Assembly: GCF_014396585.1 (NCBI RefSeq)
Contig: NZ_CP060717.1
Span: 1,364,001 to 1,428,000, forward strand
Length of the DNA: 64,000 bases
Origin: Sphingomonas rhizophila
Lineage (GTDB): Bacteria > Pseudomonadota > Alphaproteobacteria > Sphingomonadales > Sphingomonadaceae
Direction of reading: 5' to 3'
Shown here piece by piece: positions 33,833 to 46,032 of the stretch. The translations under genes were made by a program, and so were the position numbers. Below the pieces are notes generated by a model. It saw nothing but the letters and a program-made list of their open reading frames with translations. It was not told the origin of the DNA and did not search any database. Numbering within the stretch: the stretch's first letter is position 1; every line of letters begins with the position of its first letter.

Positions 33833-36403
33833 GCGAAGCTGACTTCAACGTCGATTTGACGAACTGCGATCGCGAGCCGATCCACTTGCTGGGCGCAATC
33901 CAGCCGATCGGCTTCCTGATCGCCCTGTCGACCGACTGGATCGTGTCGGCGGTGTCGGCGAACATCGGCGACTTCCTCGACACCTCCCCGAACAACTGGT
34001 CGGCCAGCCGATGTCGACCCTATTCACCGGGGAGGCGATCCACTCGCTGCGCAATCGGCTGTCGCTACTACGTGGCGACGATGCGGTCGAACGCGTCTTC
34101 CGCCTGGCGTTGGTCGAGGACGGCGACCCCTTCGATGTCGCTGTCCACATGTCGAACGGGAAGGTCATCGTCGAGGCCGAGCCTTCAAGCGAGCGCGACT
34201 ACGGCGATGCCACCGGCACCGTCCGCGGGATGATCGGCCGCCTCGACCAGGCCACCGACCTCGCCGCCTTTTTCAACGAAGGCGCCCGCCAGGTGCGCGC
34301 CCTGACCGGGTTCGACCGGGTCATGGTCTATCGCTTCGAGCCCGACGGTTCGGGCGAAGTCGTCGCCGAACACGTCAAGAGCGGCATCGGCAGTTTCCTT
34401 GGCCTCCACTACCCCCACACCGACATACCGGTGCAGGCCCGCGCGCTTTACAAGCGTGCGCTGTTGCGCGTGATCACGGATATCGATGCGAAGCCGGTGC
34501 CGATCGTCCCGCCGCTCGACGAACACAAGAAGCCGATCGACCTGTCCCTGTCGGTACTTCGCTCGGTATCGCCAATTCACATCGAATATCTGCGCAACAT
34601 GGGCGTGCGCGCGTCGATGTCGATTTCGATCCTGGTCGAAGGCGAATTGTGGGGCCTCATCGCCTGCCACCATTACAGCCCGCGCTGTCCCGGGTTCGAA
34701 CGGCGTTCGGTGGCCGAACTGTTCGCGCAGATGTTCGCAATGCGGATCGAAAGCCGCATCCGTCAGCAGACCGTCGACTACGAACGTCGTGCCCGCGATA
34801 TTTCCGACCAGCTGCTGGGCGCAGTAGCGTCGGACGAAACCCTGCTCAACGATCCGGCTTGGCTGTCCGACATTTTGACGCACGCCATCCCGGCGGACGG
34901 GGTCGCTGTGTGGATCAACGGCAATTACGCCATGTCGGGACAGACGCCCGACACGCGCGGAGTGGCGGCGATCGTCAACGCGCTCAACGCCGCTGCCGCG
35001 GGCAAGGTTTTCGCCACCGATCGCATCGCCGACCTGGTACCCGACGCAGCTCGGTTCGAATCGGTGGCATCGGGGATGATGTCGCTCCCGATCAGCCGCA
35101 ACCCCCGCGACTATGTCATCCTCTTCCGGTCGGAACGGGTACGGTCGGTGCGCTGGGCCGGCGATCCGCACAAGCCGGTCGAATATGGGCCGAACGGTCC
35201 GCGCCTCACGCCGCGCCAAAGCTTCGAGGAATGGAAGGAACTGGTGCAGGGCCGGTCGGAGCCGTTCACTCCTTCCGAAATCCGGGTCGCCGAAACGCTT
35301 CGGGCGACGCTAATCGAGGTTGTTCTCCGCCTCGCCGACGAAGCGAGCGTGGAGCGGCAGCGCGCGACCGCCCGCCAGGACCTGCTGATCGCCGAGCTCA
35401 ACCACCGCGTGCGCAACATTCTGGCGTTGATCCGGGGTCTTATCCGCCAGTCACGCCCTCCCGAAGGCGCGTCGGTCGAGGATTTCGTGTCGGTCATCGA
35501 CCGCCGGGTCCACGCCCTCGCCCGTGCCCATAACCAGATCACGGACGACCAATGGGGTCCCGGCGCGTTCCAGAGCCTGATCGACGCGGAAGCAGCCGCT
35601 TTCCTTCAGGCCGACGTCCATCGCATCACGACCGATGGCTGCCACATCATGCTCAATCCGCAGGCCTACTCGACGATGGCTCTCGTGATCCATGAGCTGG
35701 TCACCAACTCGACCAAATATGGCAGCCTGTCGAATGGCGGCAACGTCCATATCGTCTGCGACAAGGACAAATCCGGAAACGTCCTCATCGACTGGATCGA
35801 GAGCGGCGGCCCAAAGGTCGAGGAACCCAAGCGCCGCGGCTTCGGCACGACGATCATCCAGCACAGCGTGCCGTACGATCTTGGCGGAACCTCCGACCTC
35901 GATTTCGACAAGGACGGCCTCAAGGCGCGGTTCATGATCCCGGCGCAGCATATCGCCGCCGAAACGCCACCGCTCCGCAACAGTCCGCAAATCCAGTTCG
36001 CCGAGCCGGTCGAAAGCGCCAGCAACGTCAATTCGACGTTGCTCTCCGGTAAGCGGGTTCTCCTGGTCGAGGACAGCCTGATCATCGCCCTCGACGCCGA
36101 GGACATCCTGCGCCGTCTCGGCGCTCGCGATGTCATCACCGAGGGCAATGTGTCGGGAGCGATCCTGGCCATCGAGACCTCGCCGCCCGACCTTGCCGTG
36201 CTCGACATCAACCTCGGCGATCACAACAGCTTCGCTATTGCTGACCGCCTCAACGACATCGGCATACCGTTCGTGTTCGCGACCGGCTATGGCGAGCAGG
36301 CGCAGCTGCCGGAGGCGCACCGCCCCGTATCGTCATCCAGAAACCCTACACGCTGAACAGCCTCAGCCGGCAGCTTCCCACGCTGTTCGAAAACCAGGCC
36401 TAG
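33829..36403 (+). CDS. bphP: Bacteriophytochrome HWE histidine kinase with C-terminal receiver (two apparent frameshifts)
   Basis: Reconstructed length is about 858 residues. Cys13 in LTNCDREPIHLLGAIQPIG is the bilin-binding site. PAS, GAF (PHTDIPVQARALY, the PxSDIP element) and PHY domains follow, then an HWE kinase (ELNHRVRNILALI; NELVTNSTKYG) and a receiver (LLVEDS; VLDINLGD). Single-base losses near 33996 and in the C-run 36323-36326 split it into three frames; adding one base at each gives LVGQPMSTLFTGEA and RPRIVIQKPYTLNSL. It starts in an ATGA overlap with the heme oxygenase. It is probably a red/far-red sensor. Confidence 0.88.
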
Positions 36404-37523
36404 CCTTCGAAGATCTTCCGCGCGCGAGCGAAGAAGCCCTTGCTTGCCGGGCATTCGTCGCCTGTCTCGGTCTCTCGATACTGTTCCAGGATCGCGCGCT
36501 GCTCTTTCGTCAGCTTGGTCGGCGTTTCGACCAGGATGCGCGCCATCAGGTCGCCGCGGCCGCGACTGTTGAGCAGGCTCATGCCCGCCCGCGCTGACGC
36601 AGCGTCTCGCCTGACTGGATACCGGCCGGAATCTTGAGTTCGATCTTGGCGCCGTCAATGCCGGGGATTTCGATCGACCCGCCGAGCGCGGCAGTCGAGA
36701 AGCTGATTGGCGCTTCGGCGACCAGCGTCGTCCCCTCGCGCTCGAACAGCTGGTGCCGCTTCATGTGGACGAAGAGGTAAAGGTCGCCCGACTGTGCCCC
36801 GCGAACCCCCGCCTCGCCCTCGTTGGCGACACGGATGCGCGTTCCTTCATCGACGCCGGCCGGCACGTTGACGCTGATCTTTCGGCGCTTCAGCGCACGG
36901 CCCTCGCCGTGACAAGTTGGACAGGGGTCGGCGATCGTCTCGCCCGACCCCAGGCACGCCGGACAGCCGCGTTCGACGACGAAAAAGCCCTGTTGGGCAC
37001 GGACTTTTCCGTGCCCGTTGCAGGTCGCGCATCGCTGCGGACGGCTATCGCCCTTGCTGCCGCGCCCTTCGCACGGCTCGCAGGTCGCAAGCGCATCGAT
37101 CTGGATCGTCTGCTCCGACCCCGCGAACGCCTCCTCAAGCGTCAGGTCGAGGTCATAACGCAGGTCGGAGCCGCGCGCCGCGTTGGCCTGCTGCGCACGT
37201 GGGTCCATGAATTCGCCGAAGATCGACGAAAAAATGTCGGAGAAGCCGTCGAAGCCCGCGCCATTGCCCTGCCCGAACGGGCTGCCGCCGCCCCCGTTCT
37301 GGAACGCGGCATGGCCGAACCGGTCGTAGGCCGCGCGCTTCTGCGGATCCTTCAGGCAATCATAGGCCTCGTTCAGCGACTTGAACTTGGCTTCCTTGTC
37401 GGTGCAGCCGCCATGGCGGTCGGGATGACACTCCATCGCCAGGCGCCGGAAAGCCGATTTGATCGTCGCCCCGTCGGCGTCGCGCGCAACGCCGAGCAGT
37501 TCGTAATAGTCTTCGCTGACCAT
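36400..37523 (-). CDS. dnaJ: Chaperone DnaJ (one apparent frameshift near the C-terminus)
   Basis: Reconstructed length is 374 residues, normal for DnaJ. J domain with HPDRHGG, a Gly/Phe linker, four zinc-finger repeats (CEPCEGRG, CATCNGHG, CPACLGSG, CPTCHGEG) and the substrate-binding domain. One G is missing in the run at 36588-36590; restoring it joins LRQRG to AGMSLLNSRGRGDLMA. ATG at 37523 is better spaced from AAGGGA than the adjacent GTG at 37526. It is downstream of dnaK, and its stop overlaps the phytochrome stop on the other strand. Confidence 0.94.
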
Positions 37524-37545
37524 CACGGTCCCTTGAATAGAAGAA

Positions 37546-37582
37546 GCGGCGCCGGGGCCCTAAGAAGGGAGACCGGCGCCGC
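37546..37582 (-). promoter_or_regulatory. Strong hairpin between dnaK and dnaJ
   Basis: GCGGCGCCGG at 37546-37555 and CCGGCGCCGC at 37573-37582 are perfect 10-base inverted arms with a 17-base loop, flanked by AAGAA/TTCTT extensions. There is no T-run on the dnaJ side, so partial termination, mRNA processing or protection of the dnaK message 3' end is more likely than full termination. Confidence 0.6.
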
Positions 37583-37597
37583 GTTCTTCACGTCCTA

Positions 37598-39538
<1,941 letters not shown>

Positions 39539-39609
39539 AAATCGTCCCTCTCAATACGCGCCTGTTTTGGTCCCGATTGCCCCGGGACCGGTTGATGTTT
39601 CGCCCGGCG

Positions 39610-39637
39610 ATATAGGGGTCGCTTTCGCGACGACAAG
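39610..39637 (-). promoter_or_regulatory. Heat-shock (RpoH/sigma-32) promoter of dnaK
   Basis: On the minus strand CTTG (39637-39634) is followed after exactly 17 bases by CCTATAT (39616-39610). This fits the alphaproteobacterial sigma-32 consensus CTTG-N17/18-CYTATNTNNG except for the last base. It lies about 70 bases upstream of the dnaK ATG. Confidence 0.75.
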
Positions 39638-39675
39638 GGATGTGGCCCGCCGTCCGTTCGTCTCTAGGAAGGGGC

Positions 39676-40884
39676 ATGGGGAGCATTCGTTCGGGGAATT
39701 GGCTGACGGCGGATCGGGCGCGGCTGGTCGCGGCCGCCAGTCTCAGCGTGACGGTCGCCACCGTCGCCTGGTTGTTCCTGACCAGTAACGGCACGCTCGA
39801 CGCCGTCGGCCGTCCGCTCGGCACCGACTTCTCGCAGGTCTGGACCGCGGGCCGGATGGCCCTCGATGGACAGGCCGCGCGGGTGTGGGACTGGCCGACG
39901 CACTTCGCGGTCCAGCAGCAACTGCATCAATCAAAGACGGTCGAGCTCTACGGCTGGCATTACCCCCCGCCCTTCCTGCTGGTCGCGTCTCTGCTCGCCT
40001 TCCTGCCCTACGTGACGGCGCTGGTGCTGTGGCAGGTCGTGACACTCGGTCCGCTGGCGGTCGCTGGCCAGCGCTTCCTCGACCGCCGCGACGGCCGGCT
40101 GTTCGTGCTCGGCGCGCCGGTCGTGCTGGTGTGCCTCACCCATGGGCAGAACGGCTTCCTCACGGCGCTGCTGCTCGGTGGCGGCCTCGCCCTGCTCGAC
40201 CGGCGGCCGTTCGTGGCCGGGCTGCTCTTCGGATGCCTGCTCTACAAGCCGCAATTCGCACTGGTCATCCCACCGGTCCTGCTATTCGCGCGGCAGTGGC
40301 GGGCGATTGCCGGCGGCGCGGTGTCGTCGCTCGTCCTCATCGCGATCACCGTCGCCATCTGGGGTCCTGCGCCATGGCACAGCTTCATCGACAGCCTGCC
40401 GCTGACCAAGCGCGTGGTCATCGAGGCCGGCACCACCGGCTGGTACAAGCTGGTCTCGCCGTTCGCCGCGGTGCGCGCTTGGGGCTTGCCGGTGCAACCC
40501 TCGTACGCGGTGCAAGCAATGTTCAGCATCGCCGCTATCGGGGCTTCGATCTGGCTGGCGATGCGCGGCCGCCCGATGCTCCGCAATGCCGCGGTCACCG
40601 CCGCCGCGATCATCGCGACGCCTTACGTACTCGACTACGATCTCGTCGTCCTGCTCGCCGGAATCGCTTTCCTGTGGAAGGACGGAGAGCAGCACGGCTG
40701 GCGCGACTGGGAGCGGCCGATCCTCGCCCTCTGCTGGATCGCGCCGCTGATCGCGCGGACGACGGCTCTCTACACCAGCATCCCGCTCGGCCTGATGAGC
40801 GCGCTCGCCATCCTCGGCGTCGCGCTCAGCAGGGCGCTTAGGGCATCGCCATCCCGCCATTCACGTGCAGTGTCTGCCCCGTGA
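39676..40884 (+). CDS. GT87/DUF2029-like polytopic membrane glycosyltransferase
   Basis: A 402-residue membrane protein with about nine or ten hydrophobic helices. Features of the GT87 (DUF2029, mannosyltransferase-like) family are an early periplasmic Asp motif (LGTDFSQVWTAG), YGWHYPPPFLL and YKPQFALVIPP. It probably uses a polyprenol-linked sugar. ATG at 39676 has AGGAAG upstream. The last 15 or so residues overlap the convergent fabG gene by 47 bases and look non-conserved. Confidence 0.78.
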   Translation: MGSIRSGNWLTADRARLVAAASLSVTVATVAWLFLTSNGTLDAVGRPLGTDFSQVWTAGRMALDGQAARVWDWPTHFAVQQQLHQSKTVELYGWHYPPPFLLVASLLAFLPYVTALVLWQVVTLGPLAVAGQRFLDRRDGRLFVLGAPVVLVCLTHGQNGFLTALLLGGGLALLDRRPFVAGLLFGCLLYKPQFALVIPPVLLFARQWRAIAGGAVSSLVLIAITVAIWGPAPWHSFIDSLPLTKRVVIEAGTTGWYKLVSPFAAVRAWGLPVQPSYAVQAMFSIAAIGASIWLAMRGRPMLRNAAVTAAAIIATPYVLDYDLVVLLAGIAFLWKDGEQHGWRDWERPILALCWIAPLIARTTALYTSIPLGLMSALAILGVALSRALRASPSRHSRAVSAP

Positions 40885-41578
40885 CGTACCCCGCTTCACG
40901 GCTCGCCAGATAGACCACCGCCGCAGCGATATCGTCGCCAGTGCCCATCGCACCCGTAGGGATCTTCGACAGGATGCCCTCCCGCTGCTGGTCGCTCAGC
41001 GCGTCGGTCATCGCCGAGGTCATGAAGCCCGGCGCGACGCAATTGACCGTGATTCCGCGCGTCGCCAGTTCCTGGGCCATCGCCTTCGACATGCCGATCA
41101 GGCCGGCTTTCGACGCGACATAGTTGGCCTGGCCCGGGTTGCCGGTGACCCCGACCACCGAGGTGATCGAAATGATGCGCCCGAAGCGCGCCTTCATCAT
41201 CGGCTTGGCCGCCGCGCGCATCAGGCGGAAGGCAGCTTCCAGGTTGACCTTCAGGACCTCGGAGAACTCCTCGTCCTTCATCCGCATCGCGAGGTTGTCG
41301 CGGGTGATGCCGGCGTTGTTGACGAGGATGTCGAGCTTGCCGAGCGCTTCCACCGCCTGCGGTACCAGCGCGTCGACCGCCGCGCCGTCGCTCAGGTTGC
41401 ACGGCAACGCGACGTGATCGCCGCCAAGCTCCGCCGCGAAGGCCTCGAGCTTGTCGACATTGCTGCCGGACACAGCCAGCCGGGCCCCCTGCGCGGCGAG
41501 CGACTTGGCGATGGCGCTTCCAAGACCGCCCGAAGCGCCAGTCACGAGCGCGGTCATCCCGCTGAGGTCAAACATCAT
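40838..41578 (-). CDS. fabG: 3-oxoacyl-[ACP] reductase FabG
   Basis: A 246-residue SDR: ALVTGASGGLGSAIA, ILVNNAGITRDN, catalytic Ser in IISITSVVG, YVASKAGLIG with Tyr/Lys, and the C-terminus YVTGQTLHVNGGMAM, all typical of FabG. It reduces beta-ketoacyl-ACP in fatty-acid synthesis. ATG at 41578 overlaps the fabD stop (ATGA) with GGAG upstream; a second Met follows directly. Confidence 0.95.
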   Translation of the reverse strand: MMFDLSGMTALVTGASGGLGSAIAKSLAAQGARLAVSGSNVDKLEAFAAELGGDHVALPCNLSDGAAVDALVPQAVEALGKLDILVNNAGITRDNLAMRMKDEEFSEVLKVNLEAAFRLMRAAAKPMMKARFGRIISITSVVGVTGNPGQANYVASKAGLIGMSKAMAQELATRGITVNCVAPGFMTSAMTDALSDQQREGILSKIPTGAMGTGDDIAAAVVYLASREAGYVTGQTLHVNGGMAMP

Positions 41579-42513
41579 GCGATCTCCTTGGCGATGGCTT
41601 CGATATCTTCGATGGTGACGACGCTCGTTACCTTGGCGTCGGGCGCGATGCGCTTGACCATCGGGCCCAGCACCCTGCCGCCCAGTTCGACGAATTCCTC
41701 GACGCCCTCTGCGGCCATGTTGGCGATGCTCTCGCGCCAGCGGACCATGCCGGTGACCTGCTCGACAAGCTGGTCGCGGATGACCTGCGGATTGGCGGCC
41801 GCGGCGGCAGTGACATTGGCGTAGAGCGGCACACACGGCGCCACGATCTCGACCTTGCCCAGCGCGTCGGCCATGGCGTCGGCAGCGGGCTGCATCAGGC
41901 TGCAGTGGAATGGCGCCGACACCGGCAGCGCCACCGCACGCTTCGCGCCCATGTCCTTGGCAAGGGCGATGGCGCGATCAATGGCGCCTTTGTGCCCGGA
42001 AATGACCACCTGCGACGGATCGTTGTCGTTGGCGACCTCGCAAACCTCCCCCTCGGCGGCGGTCGCGGCGATGCGCTTGGCGAGTTCGACGTCGGCGCCC
42101 AGCAGCGCCGCCATCGCGCCTTCGCCGACCGGCACCGCCGCCTGCATCGCCTGACCGCGAAGCTTCAACAGCTTGGCGGTTGTCGACAGGTCGAACGATC
42201 CCGCACCGGCGAGCGCCGAATATTCGCCGAGACTGTGTCCCGCGACGAAATTCGCGGCCTTTTCCAGCTGAAAACCACCCTCGCGGGTCAGCACGCGATA
42301 TACCGCCAGCGCATGCGCCATGATCGCCGGCTGCGCGTTTTCAGTCAGCTTGAGTTCGTCCTCGGGACCTTCGCGCATCAGGCGAAACAGGTTCTGCCCC
42401 AGCGCCTCGTCGACCTCGCCGAACACGTCGCGCGCGGCGGCGCTCGCCTCGCTAAGCGCGGCGCCCATGCCGACCGACTGGCTCCCCTGACCGGGGAATA
42501 GAAATGCGCGCAT
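41575..42513 (-). CDS. fabD: Malonyl-CoA:ACP transacylase FabD
   Basis: A 312-residue acyltransferase: FPGQGSQSVGMG at the N-terminus, the catalytic Ser in GHSLGEYSALAGAG near residue 95, and the catalytic His in PVSAPFHCSLMQPA. It loads malonyl onto ACP. ATG at 42513 follows GAGAGG and matches the family; the frame extends upstream without similarity. It forms a unit with fabG. Confidence 0.96.
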   Translation of the reverse strand: MRAFLFPGQGSQSVGMGAALSEASAAARDVFGEVDEALGQNLFRLMREGPEDELKLTENAQPAIMAHALAVYRVLTREGGFQLEKAANFVAGHSLGEYSALAGAGSFDLSTTAKLLKLRGQAMQAAVPVGEGAMAALLGADVELAKRIAATAAEGEVCEVANDNDPSQVVISGHKGAIDRAIALAKDMGAKRAVALPVSAPFHCSLMQPAADAMADALGKVEIVAPCVPLYANVTAAAAANPQVIRDQLVEQVTGMVRWRESIANMAAEGVEEFVELGGRVLGPMVKRIAPDAKVTSVVTIEDIEAIAKEIA

Positions 42514-42593
42514 TACCCTCTCCTTTTCGCGCCGCCGGTTAGGCCGGGACGGCGCGATTGCCAACCCTGCCACTCGGTGCGACACGGGTGCCG

Positions 42594-43940
42594 ATGGAAC
42601 TCCACACCGCGCCGCCGCCGCCTCCACCGCCTCCGCCATCGAAGCGGCTCGGCAAGGTCATGAGCCTGTGCATGGTGGTCGGGACGATTATCGGCTCGGG
42701 GATCACGGTCCTGCCCGCCACCGTCGCGCCATTCGGCTTCAACATTGTCCTGGCGTTTGCGGTGACCATCGTCGGCACAATCTGTCTGGCGCTGGCGATG
42801 GCGCGCCTGGCCCTCAAGCTTCCCGGCGGTCCCTACACCTACATTTCCGTGGCGTTCGGCGACACGACCGCGTTCGTGACCATGTGGAGCTACCTCATCT
42901 CGCAATGGACCGGCGTTGCAGCAGTCGCAATCGCGGTCGGCGGAGCGCTTGGCCATGTCTTCCCGATGGTCTCGTCCGGCGTGCCGCTCGCGGCAGTGGC
43001 GATCGGATCGATCCTGGTGCTTGCGCTGGTCAACCTGACCGGTGCGCGCTCGGCGGGCATGCTCCAGGTCACGGCCACGCTGATCAAGATCGTGCCCCTG
43101 CTGCTGGTGGTGCTGCTCGTCCTCCTGCGCCTTGGCACCGGTCAGCCGCTCGAAGCACTCGCGCCGGCACCGATCAGCATGGCTGGGATCGCCGGTGCGG
43201 CGGCGCTGATGCTGTTCGCGTTCACCGGATTCGAATCCGCCGCGGTCAGCACGAACGTCACCGATGACGCTGCGGACGTGGTGCCATCAGCGACCGTCAA
43301 CGGCACCATTTTCGTCGCGCTGATCTACCTAGTCGCAACGCTCTCGGTGCTGTGGCTCCTGCCCGCCGCCGTCGCCGGTTCCTCCAGTGCGCCCTTCGCC
43401 GACGCCACGGCCCCCACTCTCGGGCCGGTCGCCGGGGCGCTGGTTGCGGTCATCGGCGCAATCAGCGCCTTCGGCACCGGCAATGCGCTGATCCTGCTGT
43501 CGGTCGAAGTCGCCCGGTCAATCGCCAACGCCGGCGATCTGCCGCCCGCGTTCGCCCGCACCAATCGCGCCGGAGTTGCGACCTTCTCGCTGCTGGCGGC
43601 CACGACGGTCGCCGTACTGCTGGTGCTGGCCAGCATCAGTGACAATTTCGTCACCGTGTTCAATTTCGTGGCGTTGGTGTCGGCGGTCGCCGCGCTGGTT
43701 CTTTACCTGGTGTGCGCCGCCGCCGCGCTGAAGCTGAAGGCCGAAAAGCCGGTACTGGCCGGTATCGCAATTCTCTATGCCGTCGCGATGTTCGTTGGCG
43801 CGGGATGGGAAGCAACGCTGTGGGGCTTCGGCCTGATGCTCGCCGGCCTCCCGCTTCGCTGGTGGTCGCGGCGCCTCAATTCGAAGGCTGGCGGCTCCAC
43901 CCCGGCGACGGTGCCCGCTCCAGCCGAGCTTCGGGAATAA
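42594..43940 (+). CDS. APC-family amino acid permease
   Basis: A 448-residue transporter with a proline-rich cytoplasmic N-terminus (nine consecutive prolines) and about twelve membrane helices. The first helix carries VVGTIIGSGITVLPA, the unwound GxG substrate site of APC transporters, and FAFTGFESAAV lies in helix 6. Likely an amino acid/cation symporter or antiporter; the substrate is unknown. The last 65 bases overlap the convergent Rieske oxygenase gene. ATG at 42594 was chosen; TTG at 42558 is possible. Confidence 0.85.
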   Translation: MELHTAPPPPPPPPPSKRLGKVMSLCMVVGTIIGSGITVLPATVAPFGFNIVLAFAVTIVGTICLALAMARLALKLPGGPYTYISVAFGDTTAFVTMWSYLISQWTGVAAVAIAVGGALGHVFPMVSSGVPLAAVAIGSILVLALVNLTGARSAGMLQVTATLIKIVPLLLVVLLVLLRLGTGQPLEALAPAPISMAGIAGAAALMLFAFTGFESAAVSTNVTDDAADVVPSATVNGTIFVALIYLVATLSVLWLLPAAVAGSSSAPFADATAPTLGPVAGALVAVIGAISAFGTGNALILLSVEVARSIANAGDLPPAFARTNRAGVATFSLLAATTVAVLLVLASISDNFVTVFNFVALVSAVAALVLYLVCAAAALKLKAEKPVLAGIAILYAVAMFVGAGWEATLWGFGLMLAGLPLRWWSRRLNSKAGGSTPATVPAPAELRE

Positions 43941-45047
43941 GCCGCCGAAGCCGCTGGGCGAAGCTGCGTAACGACACCTCGCTCGTTCCCAGCGGACCCG
44001 CGACGTAGGACGGTGAGCCCATGCCTTTCTGAACCCGCGCGATCAGCTCGGTGTCCTCGGCGTTGACCCGCCGGTTGATCCGCCAGTTGAGATAGCGGAC
44101 CGCCCGCATCTCGCGCCGATCGTCGGGCAGCGCGTAACTGATTTCGCGGATCACGGTTTCGGTCGCCGACACCGGCAGGAACTGCATGAAATCGACCTGG
44201 TCGGGATAGATGTCGAAGGCGACATTGGGGAACAGTTTGTAATAGAGCCATTTGCGCTGGTGGCTGGTCGGCAGGTGCGCCACGTTGGGCAGGAATTTCT
44301 GGTACGCCCGCTCCGACGGATTGCTGCTTTCGTCGACGCGAAGTTCGCCTTCCATCCGGTCGACCCATTCGCGCGCCTCGACCGAATAGCTTCGCCCGAA
44401 CAGTCGCGTCAGGCCCGGATGACCGACCGGTATATGCAAGGCGTCCGAATAATTGTCGGCGATCGTCTTCCAGTTGAGCGCGCGCGGCCGCATCGTCACC
44501 CGTCCGATCGGTCGCAACTCCTCGAACCGGTAGGGGGCCACTTCGTGCTCATAGGGCGCCATCATCTCGTGCACCGACGGCGCGCCTGGCTCCAGCGTCA
44601 CGAAAAGGAAGCCGCGCCAACGCTCCAGCGCGACCGGCACCAGTCCCAGCGCGTCCGGATCCAGCCCGGATATTCCTGCCGATGCGGTACGCCAACCAGC
44701 TTTCCATCGCGCGCATAGCTCCAGGCGTGATAGGGACAGGTCAGCACCCGAGCGCAGCCACCGGTCCCGTCGACCAGCCTCGATCCGCGGTGACGGCAGA
44801 CGTTAGCGAATGCGCGGACCTGCCCGTCGTCGCCGCGAATGACGATCACGCTCTCGCCAAGATACTCCAGGCTCCGCCACTCGCCGGGCTGACCGATTTC
44901 CGCCTCATGGCACACTACCTGCGGCGCGGCTCGAAGGAAGGCACGCTTCTCGGCGGTCAGGAACTCTTCGGCATGGTAAAGCCATCCCGGAAGGCTCATG
45001 CCGTCGAGGGGGTCGGTGGTCGAAACCGGCTGCAGTCTGGTGGCCAT
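43876..45047 (-). CDS. Rieske-type aromatic ring-hydroxylating oxygenase alpha subunit (one apparent frameshift)
   Basis: Reconstructed length is about 390 residues. The N-terminal Rieske [2Fe-2S] domain has ligands in NVCRHRGSRLVDG and LTCPYHAW. The C-terminal catalytic domain shows the mononuclear-iron region DNYSDALHIPVGHPGL. One base is missing in the C-run 44665-44667 (plus strand); restoring it joins HRQEYPGLDPDALGLVPVAL. ATG at 45047 is used; ATG at 45065 is possible. No ferredoxin or reductase gene lies nearby, and the substrate is unknown. Confidence 0.84.
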
Positions 45048-45138
45048 CACGGACAAATGGCACATTCCCCATCCCCCCGGCAATTGGCGCGCGCAACGAA
45101 ATCCATGTATGCAATCCACCTTGCATCGGGGAGTCGCA

Positions 45139-45969
45139 GTGCCGCTTTACCTCGACATTCACAATGTTCCCGGCGCCGGTGCGGACGACCTTCGCCGAGC
45201 GCATGAGGCGGACATGGCGGTGCAGAGCCGCCACGGCGTCGACTACAAGAAATATTGGCATAACGAGAAATGCGGTAAGGTCTTCTGCCTCGTCGATGCA
45301 CCAAGCCGGGAAGCCGCCATTCGCGTCCATGAGGAGTCGCACGGACTTCGTCCCGAGAAGATGATCGAGGTCGATCCCGACCTGGTCGAAGGCTTTCTTG
45401 GCGGGGGCGACGACGATCATGGGGCAGCGTTGTTGCCCGGCACGCATACTGGCGAACGCGATCCCGCGATCCGCAGCGTCATGTTCACCGATATCGTCGG
45501 ATCGACCGAAATGGCGCAGCGACTTGGCGACGATGTCGCCATGGCGCTGCTTTCCGCTCACGATGACATCGTCCGCCGTGCCGTTACCGGCCATAATGGC
45601 CGGGTCATCAAGCACACCGGCGACGGGATCATGGCGGTGTTCCTGTCGTCCTTCCATGCGGTCAAGGCCGCCTGCGAGATCCAGGGCGCGGTCGGCGGAC
45701 TGGAGGAAGACGAACGAAGGCCCGCTTTCCAGGTGCGGATCGGGGCCGCGGCAGGCGAACCGATCGAGCGCGACAACGACTTTTTCGGATCGACCGTCAA
45801 CCTCGCTGCCCGGCTTTGCGCCCGGGCCGATCCCGGTACCGTCCTGGTGACCAGCGGCATCGCCGAAATGTGCCTAGGCAAGGGAATGCGCTTCTCGGAA
45901 TTGCGCGAGGCGACGCTCAAGGGCTTCGATGAGCCGGTGCGGACCCGGCAAGTGGTCATCACCTGCTGA
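45139..45969 (+). CDS. DUF4242 domain fused to a class III adenylate/guanylate cyclase
   Basis: A 276-residue cytoplasmic protein. Residues about 1-88 form a DUF4242-like domain (PLYLDIHNVPGAGADDLRRA; HNEKCGKVFCLVDAP), followed by a class III nucleotidyl-cyclase domain (VMFTDIVGSTEMAQRLGD with the metal Asp; KHTGDGIMAVF with the second metal Asp; GSTVNLAARLC). GTG at 45139 is preceded by GGGGAG five bases upstream and is preferred over ATG at 45109. It is divergent from the Rieske gene. It probably makes cAMP in response to a ligand of the N-terminal domain. Confidence 0.83.
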   Translation: MPLYLDIHNVPGAGADDLRRAHEADMAVQSRHGVDYKKYWHNEKCGKVFCLVDAPSREAAIRVHEESHGLRPEKMIEVDPDLVEGFLGGGDDDHGAALLPGTHTGERDPAIRSVMFTDIVGSTEMAQRLGDDVAMALLSAHDDIVRRAVTGHNGRVIKHTGDGIMAVFLSSFHAVKAACEIQGAVGGLEEDERRPAFQVRIGAAAGEPIERDNDFFGSTVNLAARLCARADPGTVLVTSGIAEMCLGKGMRFSELREATLKGFDEPVRTRQVVITC

Positions 45970-46032
45970 TCGACCGCGGCCGGCGGCGCCGTCGGGAACG
46001 GGCGGTGGCGGCCGCCGCCCGTTCCTATGCCG

